Source: Candidatus Protistibacter heckmannii (lineage in GTDB: Bacteria > Pseudomonadota > Gammaproteobacteria > Burkholderiales > Burkholderiaceae). Taken from it: a DNA stretch of 33,732 nt. Of the stretch, positions 16,705-25,280 are shown one piece after another; position 1 is the stretch's first letter, and each line of letters starts with the position of its first letter. The translations under genes were made by a program, and so were the position numbers. The notes beneath the pieces are model-generated. The model did not search any database, was not told the origin of the DNA, and worked only from the letters and a program-made list of their open reading frames with translations. Where the stretch lies: the NCBI GenBank assembly GCA_025050535.1, contig JALBVF010000013.1, positions 1 to 33,732 on the forward strand. The letters run 5' to 3'.

Positions 16705-18403
16705 TCAACTCCCTTCCAGGGACGCTCTGAGCAGATTCGCCGCGCGGCTGCTGGTCACCAGCACCAGCTTGAGCCGCGAGCGCGTCATGCCGACGAAGAG
16801 CTTGCGCAGCGCGCGCTCGTCCAGAGCCTCGAAATCGATCTCCGTGAACACCACCGCGGGGGCCGACTGGCCGCTTGAAGCGGTAGACCGTATCCGCCAG
16901 CAGCTCGCCCTCCCGGTACAGCGGATTGCCGAAGAGGTCGTAGCCGCCGGTGAAGGCGTGCAGCGTGTGCGGCCCGAGTTTCTCCAGCGGCAGCACCTCC
17001 GAATTCTCCCGCCCCCGATACGAAATCAACGCAATGTCCTTGCGCGCGAAGCCGCCCGCGAGGCAATGCGTGATCGCCTGCTTGGTGGCCTCGAAGAGGC
17101 TTTCCGTCTGAGTGGGGTCGTATTCGAACACCGTGATCTCCGCGCTCAGGAAGGGGCTCGCGGCCTCGATGCCGGTGGCGCCAAGGTCGGCGAGCAGCCC
17201 CACCACCTGGCGCGGACTGCGGTAGTTGGACGGCGCGCGCAGCACCGGCCAGCCCGGCAGCGCCACCGGCGCCTTGTCGTAGAGGTTCTGCATCGGGTCT
17301 TCCAGCCACACCGCCTTACCCTCGGGCTTGAGCAGGCGCAGCAACGCGTCGCGCCATGGCTCGGAAAAGTCCTGGCCCTCGTCGACGATCAGCACGTCGT
17401 GGACCCACGCCGGCGGCAGCGGATGTTCGGCCAGCACCGTTTCCATCTTCTTCCACACTTGCGCGCCGCCGTAATCGAGCGTGATGCCCTGCTCGCGCGC
17501 GAAGGCGTCGCCCAGCATGTGGAAGGTGGCGATCCGGCCGCCGCCCGCGGCCATGTCCTCGCCGACGAGGCGCTGGATATGGTCGGCCAGCGGCCGGTTG
17601 AAGCAGACGTAGAGCGGACGCTGCCCGGCGTCGAGTGCGTCGCGGATCAGAGCCAGCGCCAGCTGCGTCTTGCCGCTGCCCGCCGTGCCCTCCACGTGCA
17701 GGCGCAGCGGCTGCATCTCCAGGCGGCGCGCCCAGGTCGCCAGACCGCCGGAGACGCGCGTCACCATCGCCTCCGCCTGGCCGAGCATGGCGCTGGGGTC
17801 TGGGCTGAGCGAGAGTTCGTCGGCAAAGAATTTACGCAGCTTGCGCACCGCGTCCTCACCCGCGCGTTCGCCGGAGGAAGCGGCGGGACGGTCGGCGTGC
17901 ACCAGCCCGCCGATTGTGCGCGCCAGCTTGTCGCGCGTGCGCGCGTCGACGATGCGCATCGGATCCAGGCCCGCATGCTCGGGCTGCTTGAGCAGATGGT
18001 CGGGGCAGTACAGCAGATATTCGAGGTTGGGCTTGAGGCCCGCGCGGGCCAGCTTGGTACGGATGACCTGCAGCGTGCGCTGCATCTGCGCCGGCACGCT
18101 CTTCTCCCTGCCGGCGTAGCGCTTGACCAGGCCCTCTGGCATCTCGTCGAGGAAGCCTGACTTCTGCTCGATCAGAAGCACCGCGCCCTCGGGACCGATG
18201 ACCACGAAGTCGATCTCGCCGTAGACCGAATAGCCAGAGCCGTCGTCCGGGCCGTGGCGTTCGACGTTGGTCCAGTGCACGCCGTGATAGACGGTGCAGT
18301 TCGCCGGCAGCCCCTGGGCCAGCAGGGAAAGGGTTTCGATCTCGCGCTGGGCGGCGCCGGCGACGGCCAGTTCGCGCCAGCCCGAAGGATAGATTTGAGC
18401 CAT
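16705..18403 (-). pseudogene. NERD-domain superfamily 1 helicase, frameshifted
   Basis: The protein begins at ATG 18403 with a nuclease-related NERD domain (GEIDFVVIGPEGAVLLIEQKSG, about residues 63-84). A UvrD-like ATPase follows, with Walker A GTAGSGKTQLALAL, CFNRPLADHIQ, Walker B VLIVDEGQDFSEPW and NYRSPRQVVGLL. After DTVYRFK one extra base near 16876 moves the last part (SAPAVVFTEIDFEAL...KLFVGMTRSRLKLVLV...LEGS, stop 16705) into another frame. The lost segment holds helicase motifs V-VI, including the Arg-finger GMTRSR, so ATP hydrolysis should be abolished. Such proteins are thought to act on DNA; the true role is unknown. It converges with grxD. Confidence 0.85.
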
Positions 18404-18439
18404 GGCCGAGATTTTCCCATGCCATGGGCTTTTTTGATT

Positions 18440-18926
18440 TTAGCGTTTTTTCGTCGCCGCGGCGATGCAGTTCATCTCCACGCGCGCACCCAGCGGCAGC
18501 CCCGCGACCACATAGGTGATGCGTGCCGGCCGGCTGTGCAGGAACTGCTTGGAATAGGCGGCGCTCATCTTCTCGTAGTCGGCCATGTCGACGAGCAGAA
18601 CGTCGCATTTCATCACGCGGTCCAGCGTGGAATAGTTGCGCTCGAGCGTGGCGCGCAGATTGTCCAGCGCCTGCGTGGTCTCGGCCTCGACGCCGCCCGC
18701 TCACCAGCTTGCGCTCGCCGCCGGGAGCCATGCCGATGATGCCCGACACATACACGGTCTTGCCCCAGCGCACGGATTCCGATACCGGCGATCCGCCCTC
18801 GGTGGGCGGCGTGGTGTAGTAGGGCGCGCTGCCCTCCTTGTCTTTGTCTTCCACCGCCGAGGCGGGGTCGGACAGCATAGTGAGCGACGCGCGGCCGGCG
18901 GGGGTGTGCTTGATCGGATGAGACAT
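18440..18926 (-). pseudogene. RidA-family (YjgF/UK114) protein, frameshifted
   Basis: RidA proteins deaminate reactive enamine/imine intermediates. ATG 18926 opens an N-terminal extension and then VSESVRWGKTVYVSGIIGMAPGGERKLVSG. Near 18705 an extra base shifts the frame. The second half, with GVEAETTQALDNLRATLE, MKCDVLLVDM and the catalytic-arginine region GARVEMNCIAAATKKR, ends at 18440. The full IS630 element starts 18 bases upstream of the start codon, so the promoter is probably displaced as well. Broken by frameshift and likely silent. Confidence 0.85.
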
Positions 18927-18943
18927 GGTGCCTTCCTGTTCTA

Positions 18944-20066
18944 TTGACGCGGCAATATAAAGATTGAGCTTATTATCATTTCTGGCATCGAATTGGCATA
19001 GAAAAAGAAAACGCTCGATACCAGAAACTGGAGCAACTGCACGAGAGGCAAAAGCAGGTCGTGAGGTTGCATCGGAAGGGATACGGAGTCATGGCCATCG
19101 TGGAGTTGACGGGGCTGAGTTACCCGGCGGCTCGACTGGCCATTTATCTCTATGAAGAAGGGGGCGCGGCGGCCCTGAAGCCGCGCCAACGAGCTCGTGC
19201 GCCAGGAGACGGAAGACGGCTGAATGCGGATCAAGAAGAAGCAATCCGGCGCACGATCTGCGACAAACGTCCTGAGCAGTTGAAGATGGAATCTGCGCTC
19301 CGGACGCGAGGCGCGGTCATGCTGTTCATCGAACAGGAATACGCGGTCAGACTCTCAATACGTGCGGTCGGAGACTACCTCAAGCGCTGGGGTTTCACGC
19401 CGAAAAAGCCGATCAAGCGCGCTTACGAACAGCGACCGGAGTCTGTCAAGCAGTGGATCGATCAGGAGTATCTGGCCATCGAGAAGCGTGCCAAGGCCAA
19501 AGGTGGCGAGATTCACTGGGGTGACGAAACCGCGTTGGTGAATACGGATGTTCGGGGCCGCAGTTATGCTCCCAAAGGGAAAACCCCGGTCACGATGGCG
19601 GTTAGAGGTACGCGACAGAAGCTGTCGATGATTTCCACAGTGACCAATCAGGGCAAGGCAAGCTGGATGATCATCGATGGTGCCTTTAACCACGAGAAGC
19701 TCATCGAGTTCTTCGAGGCGCTGGTGGCCGATGGCAAGCGCGCGGGCAAGAAAGTGTTCCTGATCCTCGACAACCTCAGCGTGCATCACTGCAAGCCGGT
19801 CAAGGCATGGCTTGCCGAGCACCAAGCCGACATCGAAGTCTTTTACCTGTCAAGCTACAGCCCGGAGCTCAATCTGGATGAGCGACTCAACGCCGACCTG
19901 AAACATGTCATCAGCACACGAGTCCCTGTCAGAACAAAGGCCAAATTACACGCCGCAGCAAAGAACCACATGGCGTTCATCGAAACCCATCCTGAACGCG
20001 TGAAATCCTACTTCCAGGATTCCAGCGTCAAATACGCCGCATGAAAACTTCTTCCTGCCGGATCAA
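18944..20066 (+). mobile_element. Full-length IS630-family element, 1123 bp
   Basis: The left end TTGACGCGGCAATATAAAG (18944) and the reverse complement of the right end, TTGATCCGGCAGGAAGAAG, are imperfect inverted repeats. Both ends are flanked by TA (18942-18943 and 20067-20068), the duplicated dinucleotide of IS630 insertions. The element carries one transposase gene. It sits in the short divergent gap between the RidA-like gene and the ogt-like gene; without it the two start codons would be about 35 bases apart. Partial copies of the same element bound the window. Confidence 0.92.
19061..20044 (+). CDS. IS630 family transposase
   Basis: The 327-residue frame contains the N-terminal helix-turn-helix (RKGYGVMAIVELTGLSYPAA) and the WGFTPKKP linker. 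The DDE blocks are IHWGDETA, VFLILDNLSVHH and YSPELNLDERLN, followed by the C-terminal tail VKYAA. The frame is open upstream: relatives usually start MEK at a position that here reads ATA-GAA-AAA (18998), so the normal ATG seems mutated to ATA. The GTG at 19061 is the best remaining start and removes about 21 residues. The catalytic core is intact, but efficient translation is doubtful. Confidence 0.83.
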   Translation: MRLHRKGYGVMAIVELTGLSYPAARLAIYLYEEGGAAALKPRQRARAPGDGRRLNADQEEAIRRTICDKRPEQLKMESALRTRGAVMLFIEQEYAVRLSIRAVGDYLKRWGFTPKKPIKRAYEQRPESVKQWIDQEYLAIEKRAKAKGGEIHWGDETALVNTDVRGRSYAPKGKTPVTMAVRGTRQKLSMISTVTNQGKASWMIIDGAFNHEKLIEFFEALVADGKRAGKKVFLILDNLSVHHCKPVKAWLAEHQADIEVFYLSSYSPELNLDERLNADLKHVISTRVPVRTKAKLHAAAKNHMAFIETHPERVKSYFQDSSVKYAA

Positions 20067-20088
20067 TAAGTCATCGCCTCTCTTGACT

Positions 20089-20670
20089 ATGTTGGAGCGC
20101 AATCCGCAGCGGCAGAACGCGACGCGCCAGGAACGCGAGGATGCGCCGCGCGGCGAAGCCTCCGCCTCCCGGCCCGCGGCCATGGCGCGTGCCACGCGCT
20201 TCGACGCCACCGTGATCGCACCCTTCGGCGTCTTCGGCGTGCGCACCGGCGGCGGTGCGATCACGGCGCTGCTCTACCTGCCGCGCGGCACGCCGGCGAT
20301 CACGTCCGCCAACGCACTGGCCGAGCGTGCCGTCAAACAGGTGCTGCGCTACGTCGACGACCCCGACTACCGCTTCGACCTTCCCCTGGCGCGGGCCGGC
20401 ACCGACTTCCAGCGCCGCGTGTGGCAGGGCATCAGCGCGGTGCTGCGCGGCAAGCTGAGCACCTACGGCGCGCTGTCGCAAGCCGCCGGCGGCACGCCGC
20501 GCGCCGTGGGCCAGGCCTGTGGCGACAATCCCTATCCCCTCGTCGTGCCCTGCCACCGCATCGTCTCGGCCAAGGGCATCGGCGGCTTCGCGCACGCCAG
20601 CGATCCCGACAGCTACCAGCTCGTCGCCAAGCGCTGGCTTCTCCAGCACGAGGGCGCGCTGCTGATCTAG
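20089..20670 (+). CDS. ogt: Methylated-DNA-[protein]-cysteine S-methyltransferase (Ogt/MGMT type)
   Basis: This suicide enzyme transfers methyl groups from O6-methylguanine to its own cysteine. The C-terminal domain has DFQRRVWQGISAVLRGKLSTYGALS, the DNA-binding GGTPRAVGQACGDNPYPLVV and the active site PCHRIV (Cys about residue 155), then GIGGFA. No Ada regulatory domain is present. Start choice is uncertain. ATG 20089 is the first outside the IS, ATG 20182 (MARATRFDATV) begins the conserved part, and the frame is open back into the IS to ATG 20041. The IS630 insertion 22 bases upstream has probably replaced its promoter. xerD follows after 2 bases. Confidence 0.88.
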   Translation: MLERNPQRQNATRQEREDAPRGEASASRPAAMARATRFDATVIAPFGVFGVRTGGGAITALLYLPRGTPAITSANALAERAVKQVLRYVDDPDYRFDLPLARAGTDFQRRVWQGISAVLRGKLSTYGALSQAAGGTPRAVGQACGDNPYPLVVPCHRIVSAKGIGGFAHASDPDSYQLVAKRWLLQHEGALLI

Positions 20671-20672
20671 GC

Positions 20673-21629
20673 ATGGCCGAAGGACAAGACATGCCGCCCA
20701 GCGCCGCGCTCTCGCAGAGCCTGGGGCAGATCGACTGGTTCTGCGAAACCGCCTGGATGGAGGACGGTCTCGCGCGCAACACGCTCGAGGCCTACCGCCG
20801 CGACCTCACCCTGATCTCGCGCTGGCTCGACGAACAGCGAACCAAGCCGCTGCTCGCGGCCGCCGAGGCCGACCTCGCCGCCTATGCCGCGCACCGCAAG
20901 AGCGACAAGCCGGCCACCGCCAACCGCCGGCTCGCCGTCCTGCGCCGCTTCTATCAGATGGCGCTGCGCAACGGCCGCGTCACCGCCGATCCCTGCCTCT
21001 CGCTGATGAGCGCCAAGGCCGCGCAGCGCTTTCCAAAGACGCTCTCCGAAGCCCAGGTCGAAGCCCTGCTCAGCGCGCCCGACGTCGACACTCCCGCCGG
21101 TCTGCGCGACCGCGCCATGCTCGAGCTGATGTACGCGAGCGGGCTGCGCGTTTCCGAGCTGGTGGAGATGAACACGGTGTCGGTGGGGTTGAACGAAGGC
21201 GTCGTGCGCGTCGTCAGCGGAAAAGGCAACAAGGAGCGTCTCGTGCCCTTCGGCATCGAGGCCGGGGACTGGCTGCGCCGCTATCTGCAGGAAGGCCGGC
21301 CGGAGCTGGCCAAGGGCCGCGCCTGCGACGCGCTCTTCGTGTCGCCGCGCGCGCTGGCAGACGGCGGCGGCAAGGACAGCGGCCATCTCACGCGCCAGGC
21401 CTTCTGGTACGCGGTCAAGCGCTATGCGCTGGCCGCCGGCGTCAACGCGCCGCTTTCGCCGCACACGCTGCGCCACGCCTTCGCCACGCATCTGCTCAAC
21501 AACGGCGCGGACCTGCGCGTGGTGCAGATGCTGCTCGGCCATGCCGACATCTCAACCACGCAGATATATACTCACGTCGCCCGCGAGCGCCTGAAGAACC
21601 TGCACAAGGCGCACCATCCGCGCGGCTGA
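20673..21629 (+). CDS. xerD: Tyrosine recombinase XerD
   Basis: XerD with XerC resolves chromosome dimers at dif. The 318-residue protein has the N-terminal SAM-like core-binding domain ([17 protein letters not shown]) and the catalytic domain with Arg159 ([11 protein letters not shown]), the Lys in [18 protein letters not shown] (His264, Arg267), His290 ([16 protein letters not shown]) and the nucleophile Tyr299. All six catalytic positions are seen. ATG 20673 starts 2 bases after the ogt stop, so the two are probably cotranscribed. XerD is favoured over XerC by the LTLISRWL-type N-terminus and [11 protein letters not shown]; the distinction is moderately sure. Confidence 0.9.
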   Translation: MAEGQDMPPSAALSQSLGQIDWFCETAWMEDGLARNTLEAYRRDLTLISRWLDEQRTKPLLAAAEADLAAYAAHRKSDKPATANRRLAVLRRFYQMALRNGRVTADPCLSLMSAKAAQRFPKTLSEAQVEALLSAPDVDTPAGLRDRAMLELMYASGLRVSELVEMNTVSVGLNEGVVRVVSGKGNKERLVPFGIEAGDWLRRYLQEGRPELAKGRACDALFVSPRALADGGGKDSGHLTRQAFWYAVKRYALAAGVNAPLSPHTLRHAFATHLLNNGADLRVVQMLLGHADISTTQIYTHVARERLKNLHKAHHPRG

Positions 21630-21649
21630 TCCGTCCGCACCCGATCTCC

Positions 21650-22144
21650 ATGAGCAAGGCAGACAAGCACATCTCCGAAACGCCGGCCACGCAGTTCCTG
21701 CGCAAGCATGGCGTCGCCTTCACCTGCCATCCCTACGACTACGTCGAGCACGGCGGCACGTGCTAATCCGAGTCGCAGCTCGGCGTGGACGAACACTACG
21801 TTGTCAAGACCCTGGTGATGCAGGACGAGCAGGCCAAGCCGCTGATCGTGCTGATGCACGGCGACCGCATGGTCTCCACCAAGAATCTCGCGCGCCAGAC
21901 CGGGCGCAAGCACATCGAGTCCTGCAAGCCCGACGTGGTGCAGCGCCACAGCGGCTACCAGGTTGGCGGCACCTCGCCCTTCGGCCTGCGCAAGCCCATG
22001 CCGGTGTACGTGGGGGCGAGCATCATGGCGCTGCCAAGGATCTAAATCAACGGCGGGCGGCGCGGCTTCCTGGTCGGCATCGACCCGGCCGCGCTGAAGA
22101 CCACGCTGGACGCCGAGGAAGTTTCCGTCGCCAACGAAGGCTGA
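21650..22144 (+). pseudogene. ybaK: YbaK-type Cys-tRNA(Pro) deacylase, two nonsense codons
   Basis: YbaK removes cysteine wrongly attached to tRNA(Pro). The frame from ATG 21650 is recognisable throughout ([77 protein letters not shown]) up to the original stop at 22142-22144, 164 codons later. It is interrupted by TAA at 21764-21766 (after HGGTC) and TAA at 22043-22045 (replacing the Tyr of YINGG). There is no frameshift, so single-base substitutions alone inactivated it. It follows xerD by 20 bases. Confidence 0.9.
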
Positions 22145-22230
22145 GCGGCGGTGCCGGGCATTGCGGCGGCGTGGTTTTCACGGCGAGGCCGCGTATACAA
22201 TACGGCCACCGCAATCAAAGGCCACCGCCA

Positions 22231-22866
22231 ATGTCCGCACTGCTCGCCGCCCTCGTCTCCTATCTGATCGGATCGGTGTCCTTCGCCGTCGTCGTCAGCA
22301 AGGTGATGGGCCTGGCCGATCCGCACACCTACGGTTCGGGCAATCCCGGCGCGACCAATATCCTACGCACCGGCAACAAGCTCGCCGCCATGCTCACGCT
22401 GCTGGGCGACGCGGCCAAGGGTTGGGTGGCGGTGATGCTCGCGCGCATGTTCGCGCCGCCCGGCGAGGACGTTTCCCTGCTGGTCGCGCTCTCGGCCGTC
22501 GCCGTCTTCCTCGGGCATCTCTTTCCGGTGTTCCACCGCTTCGCCGGCGGCAAGGGCGTGGCCACCGCGCTGGGCATCCTTCTGGCCATCGCCCCCGTGC
22601 TGGGCCTGGCGACGCTGGGCGCCTGGCTGATCGTCGCGGTCTTCTTCCGCTACTCCTCGCTCGCCGCCCTGATCTCCGCTGTGTTCGCGCCTTTCTACGA
22701 CGCGCTGCTCTTCGGCTGGGAGCCGGACAACCGCTCCGTCGTCCTCGTCATCGCCGCGATGAGCCTGCTGCTCATCTGGCGTCACCGCGCCAATCTGCGC
22801 AAGCTTGCGGCGGGCCAGGAAAGCAAGATCGGGCAGAAGAGCAAGCCGGCCGAGCCGGACGCCTGA
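22231..22866 (+). CDS. plsY: Acyl-phosphate glycerol-3-phosphate acyltransferase PlsY
   Basis: PlsY transfers an acyl group from acyl-phosphate to glycerol-3-phosphate, the first step of phospholipid synthesis, in the inner membrane. The 211-residue protein has about five helices and the three conserved cytoplasmic motifs: [14 protein letters not shown] (about residues 36-49), AAKGW and [14 protein letters not shown] 22231 opens [21 protein letters not shown]. The Lys-rich C-terminal tail is not conserved. A TACAAT at 22196-22201 could be its -10. Intact. Confidence 0.94.
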   Translation: MSALLAALVSYLIGSVSFAVVVSKVMGLADPHTYGSGNPGATNILRTGNKLAAMLTLLGDAAKGWVAVMLARMFAPPGEDVSLLVALSAVAVFLGHLFPVFHRFAGGKGVATALGILLAIAPVLGLATLGAWLIVAVFFRYSSLAALISAVFAPFYDALLFGWEPDNRSVVLVIAAMSLLLIWRHRANLRKLAAGQESKIGQKSKPAEPDA

Positions 22867-22945
22867 ACGCGCGGCGCTCAACACCCGGCGCAAGCCGCCG
22901 CCGCCCCACCCTGCGTGCGGATGTCCGCTGGACTTCCCGCCCCGC

Positions 22946-23425
22946 TCAAAGCACCAGTTCGCTCAACCCCGGATGATCATCGGGCCGCCGGCCCTGCGGC
23001 CAGTGGTATTTGCGGTCCGCCTCGCGGATCGGCAGGTCGTTGATCGACGCATGCCGCGCGCGCATCAGGCCGTGCTCGTCGAACTCCAAGTTCTCGTTGC
23101 CGTAGGATCGGAACCTGTTGCCGGCGGCGTCGCGCCATTCGTAGGCGAAACGCACGGCGATGCGGTTGCCCTCGAAGGCCCAGAGCTCCTTGATCAGCCG
23201 ATATTCGACTTCCTTCGCCCATTTTCGCTGCAGGAAGCTCACGATCTCGGGGCGCCCGTTGACGAACTCCGCGCGGTTGCGCTATTGGCTGTCGGGCGTG
23301 TAGGCGAGCGACACGCGCTCGGGATCGTGCGAATTCCAGGCATCCTCGGCCATGCGGATATTCTGGATGGCGGTCTCGTGGGTGAAGGGCGGAAGCGGCG
23401 GGCGCGGCTGCAGGGGCTGGTTCAT
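22946..23425 (-). pseudogene. DUF1348 (NTF2-like) family protein with an in-frame stop
   Basis: The family is a small NTF2/SnoaL-like fold of unknown function. ATG 23425 opens to [35 protein letters not shown], then TAG replaces the Trp normally before [17 protein letters not shown]. The same frame continues with [42 protein letters not shown] to the stop at 22946. One G-to-A change explains the damage. It is divergent from a TetR gene, and two candidate operators lie between them. Confidence 0.86.
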
Positions 23426-23460
23426 GGCGTCTCCGTGGATGGGTCGTGTATGATCTGCGC

Positions 23461-23484
23461 CATGTAGACAGGTCTGCCTACATG
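23461..23484. promoter_or_regulatory. Candidate TetR operator, site 1
   Basis: The block is a near-perfect inverted repeat: CATGTAGACAGG followed by TCTGCCTACATG, with only two non-complementary position pairs. It lies between the divergent DUF1348 gene and the TetR gene. A related site lies 36 bases further on. Confidence 0.7.
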
Positions 23485-23500
23485 GCAACTCTATCCAAGA

Positions 23501-23516
23501 TAGACGATCCTGCCTA
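23501..23516. promoter_or_regulatory. Candidate TetR operator, site 2
   Basis: TAGACGATCCTGCCTA matches the core of site 1 (TAGACAGGTCTGCCTA, 23465-23480) in 12 of 16 positions. It lies 11 bases before the TetR start codon, where a bound repressor would block transcription of its own gene. Confidence 0.6.
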
Positions 23517-23526
23517 CAATGGCGCC

Positions 23527-24138
23527 ATGGCTTCCCGACCCGTTCCCGCCGCATCCGTCCAGCCACCCGGCGCCCAGCCGGTGGACCTCTCCGCGCTGCC
23601 CGCCCGCGACCGCATCCTGCACGCCGCGCATGATCTGTTCTACGCCGAAGGCATCCGCGCCACCGGCGTGGACCGCGTGATCGCGGAATCCGGCGTGGCC
23701 AAGCTGACTTTCTACCGGCATTTCCCGAGCAAGAACGATCTGATCCTCGCCTTCCTCGGCTTCCGGAACGAGCGCTGGATCGCCTGGTTCTCCGACGCGC
23801 TGCGCCGCCACGGCGGAAGCCTAAAGGCCATGGTGCCAAGCCTGCGCGAATGGTTCGACGCGGGCAGCTACCGCGGCTTCGCCTTCATCAACGCGGTGAG
23901 CGAGCTCGGCACGAACATGCCCGAGGCGGTGGAGATCTCGCGCAGCCACAAGCGCGACATGGAGGTGCTGATCGCCAATCTGCTGCCGGCCTCGCGCCGG
24001 CGCGGTGCCGACGCCAAGGCGATCGCCGTGGCGGTAGACGGCGCGATCATCCGCGCACAGATGGACCGCGGTCCGGACGCCGCGCTCAAGGCGCTGGCGG
24101 AGCTGCTTAAGGGTTTTGCGCCGCGCGCGGCGGCTTAG
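23527..24138 (+). CDS. TetR/AcrR family transcriptional regulator
   Basis: A 203-residue regulator with helix-turn-helix [30 protein letters not shown] (about residues 45-74) and a C-terminal domain with [15 protein letters not shown] 23527 follows directly on the operator region. It is divergent from the DUF1348 gene, and the paired palindromes suggest it represses both. The target gene is now broken but the regulator reads through. Its 3' end overlaps the convergent folE-like gene by 32 bases. Confidence 0.88.
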   Translation: MASRPVPAASVQPPGAQPVDLSALPARDRILHAAHDLFYAEGIRATGVDRVIAESGVAKLTFYRHFPSKNDLILAFLGFRNERWIAWFSDALRRHGGSLKAMVPSLREWFDAGSYRGFAFINAVSELGTNMPEAVEISRSHKRDMEVLIANLLPASRRRGADAKAIAVAVDGAIIRAQMDRGPDAALKALAELLKGFAPRAAA

Positions 24139-24769
24139 CGGCGACAGTCAGCAGGAATTCCCGGCGCAGGCTTTCGCTGCGCTCGAAGTCGCCCGCGAAG
24201 GCTTGGGTGACGACGCGCTCGTCACCGCGCCGGTTCTCGCCGAGCAGCAGACAGAGCTGCTCGGTCTCGATCACGCAGGCCGCGCCGTGCGCCTTGCCGG
24301 CGCCGCAGAGTAGATTGACGACGTCGCGCGTCATCCATTCCTGATAGGTGAAGCGGTGGCCGATGGCGTCGACCATGCGCGCGATGCGGCCAAAGCCGTG
24401 CAGCCGGCCGCCGGGCAGATAGGCCACGTGGGCCACGCCACGAAAGGGCACGAGGTGATGCGGGCAGACGCCGTGCACGGCGATGTCGCGCACGATGACG
24501 AGATCGGAGCGCGCATCCTCGAAGCCGTCCCCCAGCACCTGCGCGGGATCGAGATCGTAGCCGCCGAGCAGGCGGTTCTGCCAGAGTTCGCGCACGCGGC
24601 GCGCACTCTGGCCGGTGTGTTCGGTGCGCGGGTCGATGCCGCAGGCGCGCAGCATGTCGTCCACCGCGTGCTCGAAGGCCATGGGGTCGAAGCGCTCGGC
24701 GCGGGCAATGCCCACGGCGCCCTGGGTGTCGGAGGGCGCCGGCGGATGGTCGTAGCAGTGCTCGCTCAA
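24107..24769 (-). CDS. folE: GTP cyclohydrolase I-like protein (FolE family), divergent
   Basis: FolE opens the GTP ring to make dihydroneopterin triphosphate for folate. The frame contains the zinc site CPHH (Cys about residue 102, His 104 and 105 in VHGVCPHHLVPF), VAYLPGGRLHGFGRIARMVDA and a second Cys in EQLCLLLGENRRGDERVVTQAFAGDF. Two conserved motifs differ. The usual QVQERLT reads TYQEWMT, and the usual HxC before RG reads QLC, so the catalytic His of E. coli (His179) appears to be Gln. No ATG gives a full protein; TTG 24769 is the best start, 25 bases after yajQ. It may be a FolE paralogue with changed activity rather than the main enzyme. Confidence 0.72.
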   Translation of the reverse strand: MSEHCYDHPPAPSDTQGAVGIARAERFDPMAFEHAVDDMLRACGIDPRTEHTGQSARRVRELWQNRLLGGYDLDPAQVLGDGFEDARSDLVIVRDIAVHGVCPHHLVPFRGVAHVAYLPGGRLHGFGRIARMVDAIGHRFTYQEWMTRDVVNLLCGAGKAHGAACVIETEQLCLLLGENRRGDERVVTQAFAGDFERSESLRREFLLTVAAKPPRAAQNP

Positions 24770-24794
24770 CGGGGTTCCGGGCGCGATGTTCCGC

Positions 24795-25280
24795 TCAGTC
24801 GCGGAAGTTGTTGAAGTCCAGCGGAACCTCGGTGACTTCCTTGCGCAGCATGGCGATGGCGCACTGCAGTTCGTCGCGCTTGGCGCCGGTGATGCGCACC
24901 GCGTCGCCCTGGATGCAGGCCTGAACCTTGAGCTTGGAGTCCTTGACCACGCGCACCACCTTCTTGGCGACGTCGCCGGAGAGACCCTTGCGGATGGTGG
25001 CGGCCTGCTTGAGCTTGTCGCCGGACATCTTCTCGAGCTTGCCGTATTCGAGGAAGCGCACGTCGACGCCGCGCTTGGCCATCTTGGCAACGAGCACGTC
25101 CTTGACCTGCCCCATCTTGAAGTCGTCGTCAGCGTAGAGCGTGAGAGCCAGTTCCTTGAGTTCGACGCGGGCGTCCGAACCCTTGAAGTCGAAACGCGTC
25201 GAGATCTCCTTGTTGGCCTGCTCCACGGCGTTCTTGAGCTCCACCATGTTCGGTTCAAAAATGGTATCGAAAGACGGCAT
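24795..25280 (-). CDS. yajQ: YajQ family nucleotide-binding protein
   Basis: YajQ proteins bind nucleotides, in some species cyclic di-GMP. The 161-residue protein has the family start [37 protein letters not shown] and end [13 protein letters not shown], with two ferredoxin-like domains. ATG 25280 has a strong ribosome site (AGAGAGGAACCG). The folE-like gene follows after 25 bases, so the two form a likely operon. Intact. Confidence 0.93.
   Translation of the reverse strand: MPSFDTIFEPNMVELKNAVEQANKEISTRFDFKGSDARVELKELALTLYADDDFKMGQVKDVLVAKMAKRGVDVRFLEYGKLEKMSGDKLKQAATIRKGLSGDVAKKVVRVVKDSKLKVQACIQGDAVRITGAKRDELQCAIAMLRKEVTEVPLDFNNFRD

Noticed and set aside
16705-18926. Defence island built around the NERD-helicase and the RidA-like gene
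   Set aside because: Only one nuclease/helicase-like gene is present, its neighbours are metabolic or core genes, and both genes are frameshifted.
20421-20672. N-terminal extension of xerD
   Set aside because: The upstream frame overlaps the certain methyltransferase gene and resembles no recombinase.
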